A stretch of 51,477 bases of DNA from an uncultured Pseudomonadota bacterium. GTDB taxonomy: Bacteria > Myxococcota_A > UBA796 > CAJQPC01. Below the pieces are notes generated by a model. It did not search any database and was not told the origin of the DNA. It was given only the letters and a program-made list of their open reading frames with translations. Positions 1-8,340 of this stretch are shown piece by piece. Made by a program: the position numbers and the translations under genes. Location: NCBI GenBank assembly GCA_913060515.1, contig CAJXRZ010000001.1, positions 1 to 51,477 on the forward strand, read 5' to 3'. Position 1 is the first letter of the stretch; each line of letters starts with the position of its first letter.

Positions 1-1308
1 CAAGAAGAGATCACACGTTCAGCCCACGGGATCAACACCTTTGCGGGACTCAGTAAGACCGCACTGAGCTCCTACCTGTCCAGCAGTGCTGTGGGTGGGT
101 TCGGACATGACCTGGCTCAGATCAGTGTTCGGTTAGGCCCTGCACCCACGATGACACACAATGTCTTGTTTTTGGAGGCAACTGGAGACGAGCGATACTC
201 CGGCGTGCACATCGGGGGGGGGACCAGTATTGTTGTGCTTCCCATAGACGGCGATGGTGAGATTGACCTTCCTGAGGTGGAGTACAAGTCGACACTTGTT
301 CATGAAATGGCGCATTGGTATTTCCATGAGTCCTTGAGATTCGATGGCGATACCATTTGGATTCAGGAGGGGTTGGCGACCCTGGTCGAGGTCGACATAT
401 ACCCCGACGGCTCGTCGTCGGAGAAACTGCAAGAGGGGTTTGAGAGTCTCTATACTGATCTGTTGTCCTTTGATAGAATGGATGCACTAAGCAAGTACAA
501 GCAGGAAGATGGTTACACCATTGGCTCTTTCGTTCTGAGTCAGGCACTTTGGTTGTCGCATGCACGAGGAATTGGTTCGTCGTCGTTCTGGCAGATGCTG
601 GAGAGCTTTGTGACAAACGCAGGGTACGGTGGCGTCTTGGACAGTGCGGGGCTGAAAGCAGGATTCGATTCGTTGTTGCCAAGTGATCCTTCGCTGCCTA
701 CGCCAAGATTGAGCTTCTATGACGAGTGGATTGCGCGGAGCACATTTGGGCTTCCGCTTTTGGGTTTCACAGAGAAGGCAGAGGACGGCAGTGGGGGGTG
801 GACCTTGAGGGTCGAGCAGGTCCAAGTTTCCATGGATCCTTTATGGATGCCCTATACGAATGTTCCTTATGGGTTGGGATGTGGGTCCGCGGACGATATG
901 GCAGTGAGGCCCTTCTCGGAGTGTGTAGCCAATGGCACTTTTGACGTGCTGGACTATACGCAGGCTTCGGAAGTCAAGGAGGTTTACGTGGATCATGTGC
1001 TGACGTCTGTGCCCACATCCAGCACCGAGACTCCGATGGTCGGGTTGTTCCGTTTAGGGAATCTGCGACCGTCTTCATCTGTAGGTAATGCAGACTTTCG
1101 CCAGACTACGACATCTGTGATATACTTCTTGTTGTGTGAAGCAGGTTCAACTGCGTCCGAGTGTGTTGATGATCGCGATATAGATGGTCAGCCTTACGCT
1201 AATGACTGTGACTATGGGAATGCACTTGTTTTCCCGTTCCAGAAAGCTGCTGGGGAATCACCCTCGGTTGGCTCAATTGACTACAATTGTGACGGGTGGG
1301 TTTTCTGA
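1..1308 (+). CDS. Exported zinc metallopeptidase-like protein (5' partial)
   Basis: The reading frame is open from base 1, so the N-terminus lies outside the window; the GTG at 91 is not needed as a start. Codons 101-105 read HEMAH and an EGLA motif follows with Glu at codon 123. This HExxH-18-E spacing is typical of gluzincin-type zinc peptidases, with two His and one Glu as ligands. The C-terminus carries an Asp-rich segment (DRDIDG, NDCDYGN, then DYNCDG) of the MopE-like putative metal-binding type found in secreted myxobacterial proteins. Cysteine pairs in the second half suit an exported protein. Its stop overlaps the next start (TGATG), so the two are probably co-translated. Wobble bases are richer in A/T than in genes beyond 2.9 kb. 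The substrate is unknown; the peptidase call rests on the motif alone. Confidence 0.7.
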   Translation, partial: QEEITRSAHGINTFAGLSKTALSSYLSSSAVGGFGHDLAQISVRLGPAPTMTHNVLFLEATGDERYSGVHIGGGTSIVVLPIDGDGEIDLPEVEYKSTLVHEMAHWYFHESLRFDGDTIWIQEGLATLVEVDIYPDGSSSEKLQEGFESLYTDLLSFDRMDALSKYKQEDGYTIGSFVLSQALWLSHARGIGSSSFWQMLESFVTNAGYGGVLDSAGLKAGFDSLLPSDPSLPTPRLSFYDEWIARSTFGLPLLGFTEKAEDGSGGWTLRVEQVQVSMDPLWMPYTNVPYGLGCGSADDMAVRPFSECVANGTFDVLDYTQASEVKEVYVDHVLTSVPTSSTETPMVGLFRLGNLRPSSSVGNADFRQTTTSVIYFLLCEAGSTASECVDDRDIDGQPYANDCDYGNALVFPFQKAAGESPSVGSIDYNCDGWVF

Positions 1309-2009
1309 TGAAGCGTTTCGTGTTCGGAGTCTCTGCGGTTCTTGTTTGTGTCTTAACGCTTGCTGGAGTTGGCGAACTTGTAGGCGATGTTACTGCGCAG
1401 GTTCCTGGGCCCCAAGCATCATTGGTTCAAGCTTGTGCTCAAGGTGAGAGTTTGCGCTTTTCGGTGTCTGTTCGAGCTTACTCTCCCCGCGAGGACTTAG
1501 GTGACTACATACTACGTGCTAATCAAGAGGGAGACTGGCAGCTTGATTCATTGACGCGTGGGCATAGGCGATTTTTTTTCGATGGCAGTCAGTATCTTGC
1601 ATCCGACTCCGTCGAACCGAACCCCGTGGTATCCATCGCACCGAGTCTTGTTGTTATGACGGATGTTCTGTCTCAGTGTAGATCTGGCTTTGTTGGCGGC
1701 GAATGGCTCCCAATCGACCCTTGGGAAGATGGGTTCGCCGAAGTTCGACCTGCCGCTGTGACGGAGTGGATGAAGTTTGTCGTTCCTCCGTTGCCCGGTG
1801 TGGCTACAGTTCCCGAAGCTTATGTGGAATTTGCGAGGTCGGGCCTTCCGGTGACAGTGGTCTTGAAGCAGGTAGACACATGGATAGAGGTCAAGCTCTG
1901 GGATGTCGACTTAGCCGTTGTTGATCCGTTCGTAGACTTCTCCCCCGTTTATCCGTTGGGAGGCCCCTCCGATCGCGGCTCCTCTGGGTATAGTTGTGGG
2001 ACTAACTAG
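1308..2009 (+). CDS. Exported protein of unknown function
   Basis: A 233-residue protein. I chose ATG 1308 rather than the in-frame GTG 1296 because it overlaps the preceding stop as TGATG and directly yields a signal peptide (MKRF, then about 18 hydrophobic residues, then a polar stretch near residue 30). The mature part contains short beta-like stretches and three cysteines and no motif that I recognise. The alternating hydrophobic pattern could fit a LolA- or lipoprotein-carrier-like beta fold, but that is a guess. It sits between a metallopeptidase and an RCC1-like lipoprotein with near-zero spacing, so the three probably form one operon. It shares their lower G+C. Confidence 0.6.
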   Translation: MKRFVFGVSAVLVCVLTLAGVGELVGDVTAQVPGPQASLVQACAQGESLRFSVSVRAYSPREDLGDYILRANQEGDWQLDSLTRGHRRFFFDGSQYLASDSVEPNPVVSIAPSLVVMTDVLSQCRSGFVGGEWLPIDPWEDGFAEVRPAAVTEWMKFVVPPLPGVATVPEAYVEFARSGLPVTVVLKQVDTWIEVKLWDVDLAVVDPFVDFSPVYPLGGPSDRGSSGYSCGTN

Positions 2010-2020
2010 AGGACTTGACC

Positions 2021-2887
2021 GTGTTTTGGCCATTGCTCAGCTTGGGATGTGTGGACGTTGGGTCAGGAGCGGCCGATAGTGGTGCTGAGATAGGTCAACA
2101 CCGGTGGGTAGAGCTTTCGATTTCGGCGCGCAGTATATGCGCGATGTCCAATTTGGGTTTTGTCTATTGCATTGGTGATGTGTACTCTAGCCTTGATGGA
2201 GTGGGGTGGTCGGATATCGATGCAACTTTCGCCGTTCAATGTGGGATTCGAGAGACGGAGATGCAGTGTTCCGGAGACTCGTTCGACTACGTTGACTTGG
2301 AGGTCATTCCTTTTCGTCTGTCGATGAATGATGGTGGTGGGCGAGGTTGTGCCTGGGCCGAATCGGGGGAAGTCGAGTGTTTTGGTCATGACATCTTTGG
2401 TGAAGGGAATCCCCCTGGGGGTTTACGAGCGTCTGAAGTCTCTAGTGGTTCCTATTTTTCGTGCGCGATCGATTTTGGTCGGGAGTTGAGTTGTTGGGGA
2501 CAACTCTCGGAAGCTCCTCCTACAGGGAGGGACTGGGAGGAACTCGCATGTTCTGTTGCGGACTGTTGTGCGATTCGTTCCTCTGGAGAATTGGAGTGCT
2601 GGGGGGGAAACTATGAGAAAGTCCATGATTCACCTGATGGAGAATTCGTCCGCTTGGGTGGCGGAGAGGGAACGTTCTGCGCCCTTGAATCCTCTGGCAC
2701 AGTCAGGTGTTGGGGCAACTTAGCGCCCGACGTTCCTGAGGGGCTGCCTCTTCTCGTCGACGTCGATGTCAGCCGCCGTGATCGCACGGTCTGCGGCATC
2801 ACGCTGGAGGATACGGTGGTCTGCTTCGGAAACGACGACTTCGGCGGCGCTGGATTCCCCAGCGCCGCCGAAGTGACTGCTCTTTGA
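2021..2887 (+). CDS. RCC1-like repeat lipoprotein
   Basis: The start is GTG 2021, with AGAGGA 7 nt upstream (2008-2013); TTG 2015 is an alternative. The N-terminus is short and hydrophobic and ends in a lipobox-like LSLGC, so the mature protein is probably lipid-anchored. The body holds about seven repeats of a Cys-Ala...Gly...Cys-Trp-Gly type (for example FSCAIDFGRELSCWGQ and FCALESSGTVRCWGN), the pattern of bacterial RCC1-like beta-propeller blades in which each blade has a cysteine pair. RCC1-like propellers usually mediate protein-protein contacts; no partner is visible here. The last ~130 bp have the high G+C of the neighbouring chromosome, unlike the rest of the gene, and contain a perfect 16-bp inverted repeat. 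It is the third gene of the low-G+C operon. Confidence 0.75.
   Translation: MFWPLLSLGCVDVGSGAADSGAEIGQHRWVELSISARSICAMSNLGFVYCIGDVYSSLDGVGWSDIDATFAVQCGIRETEMQCSGDSFDYVDLEVIPFRLSMNDGGGRGCAWAESGEVECFGHDIFGEGNPPGGLRASEVSSGSYFSCAIDFGRELSCWGQLSEAPPTGRDWEELACSVADCCAIRSSGELECWGGNYEKVHDSPDGEFVRLGGGEGTFCALESSGTVRCWGNLAPDVPEGLPLLVDVDVSRRDRTVCGITLEDTVVCFGNDDFGGAGFPSAAEVTAL
2838..2874 (+). terminator. Perfect 16-bp inverted repeat inside the 3' end of the RCC1-like gene
   Basis: Bases 2838-2853 and 2859-2874 are exact reverse complements separated by five bases (ATTCC). The hairpin lies 11 bp before the stop codon and is followed only by a weak T-rich stretch (TCTTTG). It could be an intragenic intrinsic terminator or an mRNA 3'-end stabiliser. 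Confidence 0.45.
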
Positions 2888-2899
2888 AGGAGACAGCGC

Positions 2900-2905
2900 T
2901 ACACT
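2900..2905 (+). promoter_or_regulatory. TAnnnT -10-like element (TACACT), 6 nt before ATG 2912
   Basis: TACACT sits six bases before the ATG, too close for a ribosome binding site in a leader. This suggests a leaderless transcript. No convincing -35 is visible. Confidence 0.4.
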
Positions 2906-2911
2906 CTCCCC

Positions 2912-3175
2912 ATGCTCCACCTCCTGGCCACCCTCCTCCTCGGCGCCATCACCCCCGCCCAGACCCAAGCCCGCGCCAAGACGCTGCGGGCCATCGAGCA
3001 CGCCCGGGGCTTGGAGGCGTGGTGCGCCAAGGCCCAAGGCGACGGCCGACCGGGCTACCTGGCGCCGGCCCGCAGTGAGCTGGCTGGCCTGAACAAGGAC
3101 CTGGAGCGCTTGGAGGGCTTGGTGGCTCAGCTGGAGGCCGCCGGGCCGACGCTGGACCCACAGGAAAGCCCGTGA
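2912..3175 (+). CDS. Small exported helical protein
   Basis: An 87-residue protein beginning at ATG 2912 with a short signal peptide (MLHLLATLLLGAITPAQ). The rest is Ala/Leu/Glu-rich and probably helical, with a coiled-coil-like stretch around residues 55-75 (SELAGLNKDLERLEGLVAQL). One cysteine. No family is recognised. Its stop overlaps the start of the next gene as GTGA (3172-3175), so the two are likely translated together and may work as a pair. Confidence 0.6.
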   Translation: MLHLLATLLLGAITPAQTQARAKTLRAIEHARGLEAWCAKAQGDGRPGYLAPARSELAGLNKDLERLEGLVAQLEAAGPTLDPQESP

Positions 3176-3840
3176 CCGGAGAGCGCCACCCCCTCTGGCG
3201 CTTCCTACCCCTGGCCTTGATCGTGGCGGGCATAGGAGGTGGATTGGGGGTGTGGATCGATGCCAGTCGTACACCGTCGCCTTCAGCTACACCGGAACTC
3301 AACGGGCCTCTGAACAGCCCCGAGCTGAGCGAAGGCAGCCAGCGGGACTTGGATCAAGAGACGGCCAAAGCGGTCATCGTAGGCTTGAAGGCGCTGACCC
3401 GCATGCGGCTGGCTGAGACCCCTGCCCGGAACGAGGCCATGGGTGTGCTGACCAACCTCCAGCTCGCAAGAGAAGAGCAGCTCATCAACTCCGAGGGCTC
3501 CGCTCTGGCGTTGCCGCTCTGTCCCGCTGGGCCCTTGCAGCCAGGCGGCCAGCCTTGGTCGCAGGCCTGTACTCAGGCGTGGGCGCCCTTCGGTTGGACA
3601 CCGGATCGCCGCGGTACGGGCAGCAAAGAGCCCCCGCCGCGCATGCTCTGTCGCTACATGGTGCAGCCCGATGCCCAAGGAAGCATGCAGGCCTTTGCGC
3701 TCTGTGATGAGTTCAACGACGGCAAGGTGGAGCTGTATCAGGTGCTCGGGCACGGCCAGATTGAAGAGGTGGAGGAGCCGGAACTTTCGCCCTTCTGGGG
3801 GGATCTGAACCCGGGCGAGGTGGCCTCGACAGGGGACTAG
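3172..3840 (+). CDS. Single-pass membrane protein of unknown function
   Basis: A 222-residue protein starting at GTG 3172, preceded by AGGAAAG and overlapping the previous stop. A basic N-terminus (MTGERHPLWR) is followed by one hydrophobic segment (about residues 11-28), then a long soluble part likely outside the membrane. That part has a Ser/Pro linker, a helical region near residues 50-100 and four cysteines in the second half. No catalytic motif is seen. Its TAG stop is read on both strands: the palindrome CTAG at 3837-3840 is also the stop of the convergent gene. Confidence 0.6.
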   Translation: MTGERHPLWRFLPLALIVAGIGGGLGVWIDASRTPSPSATPELNGPLNSPELSEGSQRDLDQETAKAVIVGLKALTRMRLAETPARNEAMGVLTNLQLAREEQLINSEGSALALPLCPAGPLQPGGQPWSQACTQAWAPFGWTPDRRGTGSKEPPPRMLCRYMVQPDAQGSMQAFALCDEFNDGKVELYQVLGHGQIEEVEEPELSPFWGDLNPGEVASTGD

Positions 3841-4487
3841 CTGTTCAGCTCGTCGTAGCGCAGCTGATAGGCCCGGGACCTAAAGGCCATGACCAGGGGC
3901 TGATCCTCGGCCTCCCACTCCTTCTCCAATGCGATGCCGTCGTCGTGTTCGGGGCACTGGGGCACCTTGTACTTGTAGGTCGTGACCTTGCCGCCCACAC
4001 CCAGGGCGGCTCCGGCAGAGACATCGGCCAACTCGATCTCGACGAGCTCGGCTTTGGCATCGCAGATGGGACAGGCCAGGTGGTCCAGCTCGTTCCGTGG
4101 CCAGCGCAGGGTCTCGGGGTTCATGGGGCTGATGAAGGCCGCGGTCTCGGCGACGTGGTCATCGCCGACCAGCTCCATGCTGTCTTTGCCGTGGCTGTAG
4201 CTCTGGCACTTGCCGCAGCGGTGCAGGAAGGTGTCGCCGAACTCACCCAGCTGCATGGGCGCTCCACAAGAGGGGCAGTCGGCCATGGCAAAGCCGCCCT
4301 TCTTGAAGGTCATGGCCAGGCCGCCCAGGGAGCCGAGGGCCAAGACCCCGGACCAGAACATGCCCACGAACTGCCAGTCAAAGGCAAAGCCTGCGCCGAG
4401 CAGCGCTACGCCGATGCTGCCCATCACCCCCATGGAGATGCGGGCCTTCTTGGTCTTGTCGGTGTCGATGGTGACGGGGGTGCTCAT
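3837..4487 (-). CDS. Membrane protein with zinc-ribbon cysteines
   Basis: A 216-residue protein starting at ATG 4487, with AAGGAT just upstream on the minus strand. Two adjacent hydrophobic segments (about residues 17-34 and 40-59) form a hairpin in the membrane. The cytosolic remainder has CPSCG and CGKC, a four-cysteine zinc ribbon (about residues 71-95). A further CPIC and a lone Cys-Pro near the C-terminus could make a second site. This is the layout of many small zinc-ribbon membrane proteins with no known function. It converges on the preceding gene and shares the CTAG stop with it. Confidence 0.65.
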   Translation of the reverse strand: MSTPVTIDTDKTKKARISMGVMGSIGVALLGAGFAFDWQFVGMFWSGVLALGSLGGLAMTFKKGGFAMADCPSCGAPMQLGEFGDTFLHRCGKCQSYSHGKDSMELVGDDHVAETAAFISPMNPETLRWPRNELDHLACPICDAKAELVEIELADVSAGAALGVGGKVTTYKYKVPQCPEHDDGIALEKEWEAEDQPLVMAFRSRAYQLRYDELNS

Positions 4488-4532
4488 GGCGATCCTTTTG
4501 CGGGCGGTGTGTGGTGCTGGATGCTGGGGGTC

Positions 4533-5198
4533 TCAGAAGTCCCGAACCAGTGTAAGTGGTCCGGTGCCGTAGCAGTCCGGATCGTCCTTCTCGAAGGTGT
4601 AGGTCCCGACTCCTTCTTCGTACAGCCCACTGAAGGTGCCCTTCGCGGTGGCTTCGAGCGCGCTGGACTTGCAGGTGTACTCGCCGGTGGTGCCCACGCC
4701 ATCGCAGGTCCACAGGCGCTGTCCGTCGTCTCTGCTGTCCAAGTCAAAGTACCAGCTGTTGCCCTCGTCGACGCAGGTCATGTCCAGCTCTTGTTCCCTG
4801 AAGTAGCAGCCGGATTCGGTAGCCTCAAAGACGGCATCCCAGCGGCCGCTCTTGGGACAGAGCTCCACGTCGCCGCAGGCCGGCTCGTGGGGGTTCTCGT
4901 CGAAGAGTTCATCGTGCTCATTGCCACAGACCAGCTCGCAGCGCTCCACCTCGCCGTTCTGCCAGCAGCTGCCAAGCAGGCCATATTCGGCCTCCTTCTG
5001 GGCCAGGCTGTTGGGCTCGGTGGCCGCCAAGCAGTCCAGGTAGTCCTGGCAGATTGTGGAGTCGACCTGGATGGGGCCGTCCTCGGTGGTGCTGTCGCTG
5101 CCTGTCTCGGTTGTCCCCTGATCCGTGGCCGCGGAGCCGCCGCAGGCGATGGAGAGGAGGGCTGAGACCACCAAAGAGACTTGAAGGCTCTTGCGCAT
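4533..5198 (-). CDS. Cys-rich lipoprotein of unknown function
   Basis: A 221-residue protein with a classical lipoprotein signal: MRKS, a hydrophobic core and lipobox LSIAC with Cys near residue 19. It is followed by a Gly/Ser/Thr/Asp linker typical of anchored lipoproteins. ATG 5198 is preceded by GGAG seven bases upstream. The mature domain contains about a dozen cysteines, probably disulfide-bonded, and two short repeats with a Cys-Asp-Gly-like turn. No family is recognised. It appears monocistronic, upstream of and codirectional with the zinc-ribbon membrane protein. Confidence 0.7.
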   Translation of the reverse strand: MRKSLQVSLVVSALLSIACGGSAATDQGTTETGSDSTTEDGPIQVDSTICQDYLDCLAATEPNSLAQKEAEYGLLGSCWQNGEVERCELVCGNEHDELFDENPHEPACGDVELCPKSGRWDAVFEATESGCYFREQELDMTCVDEGNSWYFDLDSRDDGQRLWTCDGVGTTGEYTCKSSALEATAKGTFSGLYEEGVGTYTFEKDDPDCYGTGPLTLVRDF

Positions 5199-5256
5199 TG
5201 TTGAACTCCGTGTGAACGACGTTCATACCCGTGCCCAGCCCCATCTGCGGGCCTTG

Positions 5257-7767
5257 TTACATCTGTGACAGCGCCCAGTCCAGGTGATGCCAGAGCACCT
5301 TGAACTCCATGCTGGGGGGATGGGCCTCTCGTTCGGCCTGAATGCGCTCACTGGCAGAGGGGTCTCCCAAGAGCAGGTCCATGCCCGCGTGGGCGAGGGC
5401 TTGGTAGGCCTTGAGGGAGGCCATCTGTGTCTCGGGTGCCAAAGCACGCTCTGCCTTGGCCGCGTCCGTCTCGTCCAGCCTCAACAAGGTGAGCAGCCGG
5501 ATGGCGTGTCGCAGGGTGCGCAGCACCGGGCTCCCGCTCATATCCAGCCCTTCCATGTCGTCCAGGCTGGCGCGGTGCTGGCCCTCGTAGCCTTTGATCA
5601 TGCCCCGGTAGACCCGGGCCGTTCGGCCCCGCTCTGGTCTGGCCAGGGCGGTGGCGTTCACGATGCTGGTGCTCAGGGAAGCAATGGCAGCACTTGAATC
5701 GCCTTGTAGAAACTGGATTCGTGCCCGGTTGATATGCAGGATGTTCAGCTTGTCGGGGCGGCCCAGTGCCCGCCATGTGGTGTCGGCTTGGGCGAGCAGT
5801 TCATTGGCTTGCTGCAGTCGGTCTCGGCCCAAGGCCAGGCTGGCCCCTTGCTGCAGCAGGATCCCGCGGCCCTCCCACTCACCGGCAGGCAAGCAGAGCT
5901 CAATGGCCTGGGTCAGCAAGGCATCGGCGCCATCCAGATTGCCCGTCCAGGTGTACATGGCGGAGAGGTGGCTGGCGGCAAGCGCCGCTAAGCGCAGCGC
6001 GCCTTGTCGATTGGCTTGGGCCCAGGCGGCTTCCAGGGCGGTGACCGCCTTTGGCGCGGCCGACCTGCGCAGACGGTTGGCTCGGTTGATGCTCCAGGAC
6101 AGACGCCGATTGGGCGGCAGGTCCAAGGCCTCAGCCCGGGCGTCCATCTCTGCGGCCGCGGCTTCTTGGTCCAGGTCGCTCAAGGCATAGGCCAAGGCGT
6201 CGAGCAGGCAGAGCCTTGTGAAGGGGTCTGGATCCAGTGTCAGGCCTTGCTCCGCAGTCTGCCGGGCCGTCTCAAACTCACCCAGAGTGCGCTGAAGTCG
6301 ACTGATCTCCAAAGCCAGCTCGCCATGTTCGGGCGGGCGCCCGGCCAGGGACTTGTGCAGGATGCGCAACAGAGTCACCGGTGCCAGGGTGCTCTGCACG
6401 GCGGCGGCCCAGCGGGCTAGGCAGAGCTGCTGCTTGGGGCCGGCTATCTGGGCTGCGTGAAGCAGGTTCGGTGCGTCCGCTAACAGTGTGGCCCGAGCCT
6501 CTTCCCCCATTGGGCCATGCCAGTCCTGAAGCTGTTTGCTGGCCCAGGCTGCCATGTGTTCCTGGAAGTCCTGCGGGTCCTGAGGCGGGCCCACGCGCAG
6601 GGCAAAGGGCGCGATGGGAAAGGGGACCTTCAAGCGTCGGGCGGTGTTGCTGCTCTCAATCTGGACCAGTGCGTGACGGAGCAAGCCTTGGACCGCGGAG
6701 AGGGTCTCGGGACCCGCCCAGTGTTCCAGGGCCTCCAGGGTCATGCCGGCTGGCGCAAACGAGGCCATTGTCAGCACGCGTTGCTCTTGAGGATTCAAGA
6801 GCTGCCAGGAGGCATCCACCGCGCTGTCCAGACTGCGCTGCCCAGCGCCAAAGGCGTCCCCTTGGGCGTTGAGGCGCGCGAGCACAGCCCGGGGGCCCAT
6901 CAAGAGACAGGGCTCTTTGGCCAGAGAGAGGGCCAGTGGGTTGTGGTCCAAGGCCTCGGCCAGATCCGCGTACTCCGCTCCGGTTCCGCCCAGCAGGGTG
7001 CAGGCCTGGGAGCTGGTCAGGCCGGGGACGGGGTGCAGGTGTTCGTGGGGCAGGTCCAAGGCCAGCCTGGAGGTGCAGACCACGCGGAGTTGGGGGGCTT
7101 GCTCTGCCCACTCCAGCAGCAGCTCGGCGAGCTGGCCCACATGGGCTTGGGCGTTGTCGAGCACCACCAAGGGCTTGGGCAGCACGGACCAGGCCTGCGT
7201 GAGGGACGCGCGCAGTCCAAAGGCCGCCGAGAGCGTCGCGTCCAAGTCTGCGCCGGCCTGCGAGAGATCCGCCCAGAGCAGGGTGCCTTGATGGTGATGG
7301 GCCAGAGCCCGGGCGAGCTGGCTCTTGCCGACGCCTGGTGGGCCGGTCAATGTGAGCAACCTGGCCTTGCTTGCGCGCAGAGTAGCCAGCAGCTCCTCTC
7401 GGCCCAGCAGTGCAGGCGCGGGCGTAGTGGTGGCACGCGGAAGTACGGGCTTGATCCCCTCCAGGCGATAGCCGGCGCCGTGTACGGTGAGGAGGTGTAC
7501 CGGATCGGAGGGCTTGACCTCCAGCTTCTTGCGAAGGCGGCGCACCGTGGCGTCGACGGTGCGACTGATGACTTGGGCATCGTAGTGCCAGACCTTCTCC
7601 AGCAGCTCGTCCCGGGAGACGGCTTGGCCGGCGCGCTCGGCCAGGTAGTTGAAACAGGCCAGCTCTTTGGCGCTCAGGGCGTCTACGCTCTCGAGGCCCT
7701 GGACCCGCCCGGAGAGAAGGTCGACCGTGCAGCCTGTGAGCTGCACTTGGGTGGGGAGCGGGTTCAT
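5257..7767 (-). CDS. Winged-helix regulator with AAA/NB-ARC-type ATPase and TPR repeats
   Basis: An 836-residue protein. I start it at ATG 7767 because the longer frame to 7917 adds a non-homologous N-terminus and a TAGCGT -10-like element lies five bases upstream. Residues ~25-104 form an OmpR/PhoB-type winged-helix DNA-binding domain (ISRTVDATVRRLRKKL, then VHGAGYRLEG). Residues 142-149 are a Walker A motif (GPPGVGKS), with a Walker B-like PLVVLDNAQ further on. The second half is Ala/Leu-rich helical repeats of the TPR type. There is no phosphoacceptor domain. This is the layout of predicted ATPase regulators of the COG3903/AfsR-like kind, where ATP binding and TPR-bound ligands control DNA binding. 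Targets are unknown; it appears monocistronic. Confidence 0.85.
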   Translation of the reverse strand: MNPLPTQVQLTGCTVDLLSGRVQGLESVDALSAKELACFNYLAERAGQAVSRDELLEKVWHYDAQVISRTVDATVRRLRKKLEVKPSDPVHLLTVHGAGYRLEGIKPVLPRATTTPAPALLGREELLATLRASKARLLTLTGPPGVGKSQLARALAHHHQGTLLWADLSQAGADLDATLSAAFGLRASLTQAWSVLPKPLVVLDNAQAHVGQLAELLLEWAEQAPQLRVVCTSRLALDLPHEHLHPVPGLTSSQACTLLGGTGAEYADLAEALDHNPLALSLAKEPCLLMGPRAVLARLNAQGDAFGAGQRSLDSAVDASWQLLNPQEQRVLTMASFAPAGMTLEALEHWAGPETLSAVQGLLRHALVQIESSNTARRLKVPFPIAPFALRVGPPQDPQDFQEHMAAWASKQLQDWHGPMGEEARATLLADAPNLLHAAQIAGPKQQLCLARWAAAVQSTLAPVTLLRILHKSLAGRPPEHGELALEISRLQRTLGEFETARQTAEQGLTLDPDPFTRLCLLDALAYALSDLDQEAAAAEMDARAEALDLPPNRRLSWSINRANRLRRSAAPKAVTALEAAWAQANRQGALRLAALAASHLSAMYTWTGNLDGADALLTQAIELCLPAGEWEGRGILLQQGASLALGRDRLQQANELLAQADTTWRALGRPDKLNILHINRARIQFLQGDSSAAIASLSTSIVNATALARPERGRTARVYRGMIKGYEGQHRASLDDMEGLDMSGSPVLRTLRHAIRLLTLLRLDETDAAKAERALAPETQMASLKAYQALAHAGMDLLLGDPSASERIQAEREAHPPSMEFKVLWHHLDWALSQM

Positions 7768-7772
7768 GAGGG

Positions 7773-7778
7773 ACGCTA
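7773..7778 (-). promoter_or_regulatory. TAnnnT element (TAGCGT), 5 nt before ATG 7767
   Basis: On the minus strand TAGCGT precedes the chosen regulator start by five bases, with no Shine-Dalgarno sequence. It supports this start and a leaderless transcript. Confidence 0.35.
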
Positions 7779-7927
7779 TCGGGAAATCTGCTCCCCTGCT
7801 TTGAATGACGCGGCTCTTACTTCGTACGGATGCCTGACGGTCGGCGGTGCCTATGTTGGGCAGCAGCACGGACGGGTGTTGTAGCCGTCGGCCGTCGATT
7901 CCTGCCCTGGGTTCCACCGGAACGGGT

Positions 7928-8191
7928 CTATGCCAGGACCTGAAACAGACCGTAGCCGATCAGCCCCAGTCCTCCGCCGCGGATGACCCAGCTAAGGGCC
8001 TTGACGCCGACCCCATCTGGGGCCATACCAAGCTTGGAGGACTGCTTTTCGGCTTGGCTCTTCGAGATCAGGAGGCTCACGCCGCCAGCGACCATCGTCA
8101 TGACGGGGATGGTCATGGGGGTGCCATCCGAGGTGGTCATCTCGCCCAGTCCAGCCATGGCCACTGTGGTCCACAAAGTCACGAGCATCAT
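7928..8191 (-). CDS. Small membrane protein
   Basis: An 87-residue protein starting at the double ATG 8191/8188, preceded by a good GGAGAGAG ribosome binding site. The N-terminal hydrophobic stretch is a possible signal or first membrane segment, a second lies near residues 27-43 and a third at the C-terminus (about residues 67-86). No motif is recognised. The ribosome binding site and the membrane pattern support a real gene despite its size. Confidence 0.5.
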   Translation of the reverse strand: MMLVTLWTTVAMAGLGEMTTSDGTPMTIPVMTMVAGGVSLLISKSQAEKQSSKLGMAPDGVGVKALSWVIRGGGLGLIGYGLFQVLA

Positions 8192-8340
8192 TCTCTCTCC
8201 GGGTTGTTCCTCGGAGATAGCGCCCGCATCTGAGTGCGCGTAGGGCTTGGGACATCACGGTAAGGAATCGGGTAGACCCCAGCGCTGGCCAGCTCTGTGG
8301 AGGACCGGGCGATTGCTGGATCGCGGTGCCGCAGGCCCGC

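Noticed and set aside
3945-5165. Long plus-strand open frame of 406 codons opposite two minus-strand genes
   Set aside because: Composition is repetitive Gly/Ala/Val/His with no signal or motif, and the opposite strand has lipobox- and zinc-ribbon-containing proteins; it is a high-G+C antisense shadow.
6517-7884. 455-codon plus-strand open frame
   Set aside because: It lies opposite the winged-helix regulator, whose Walker and winged-helix motifs are clear; the translated sequence is Gln/Gly-rich shadow.
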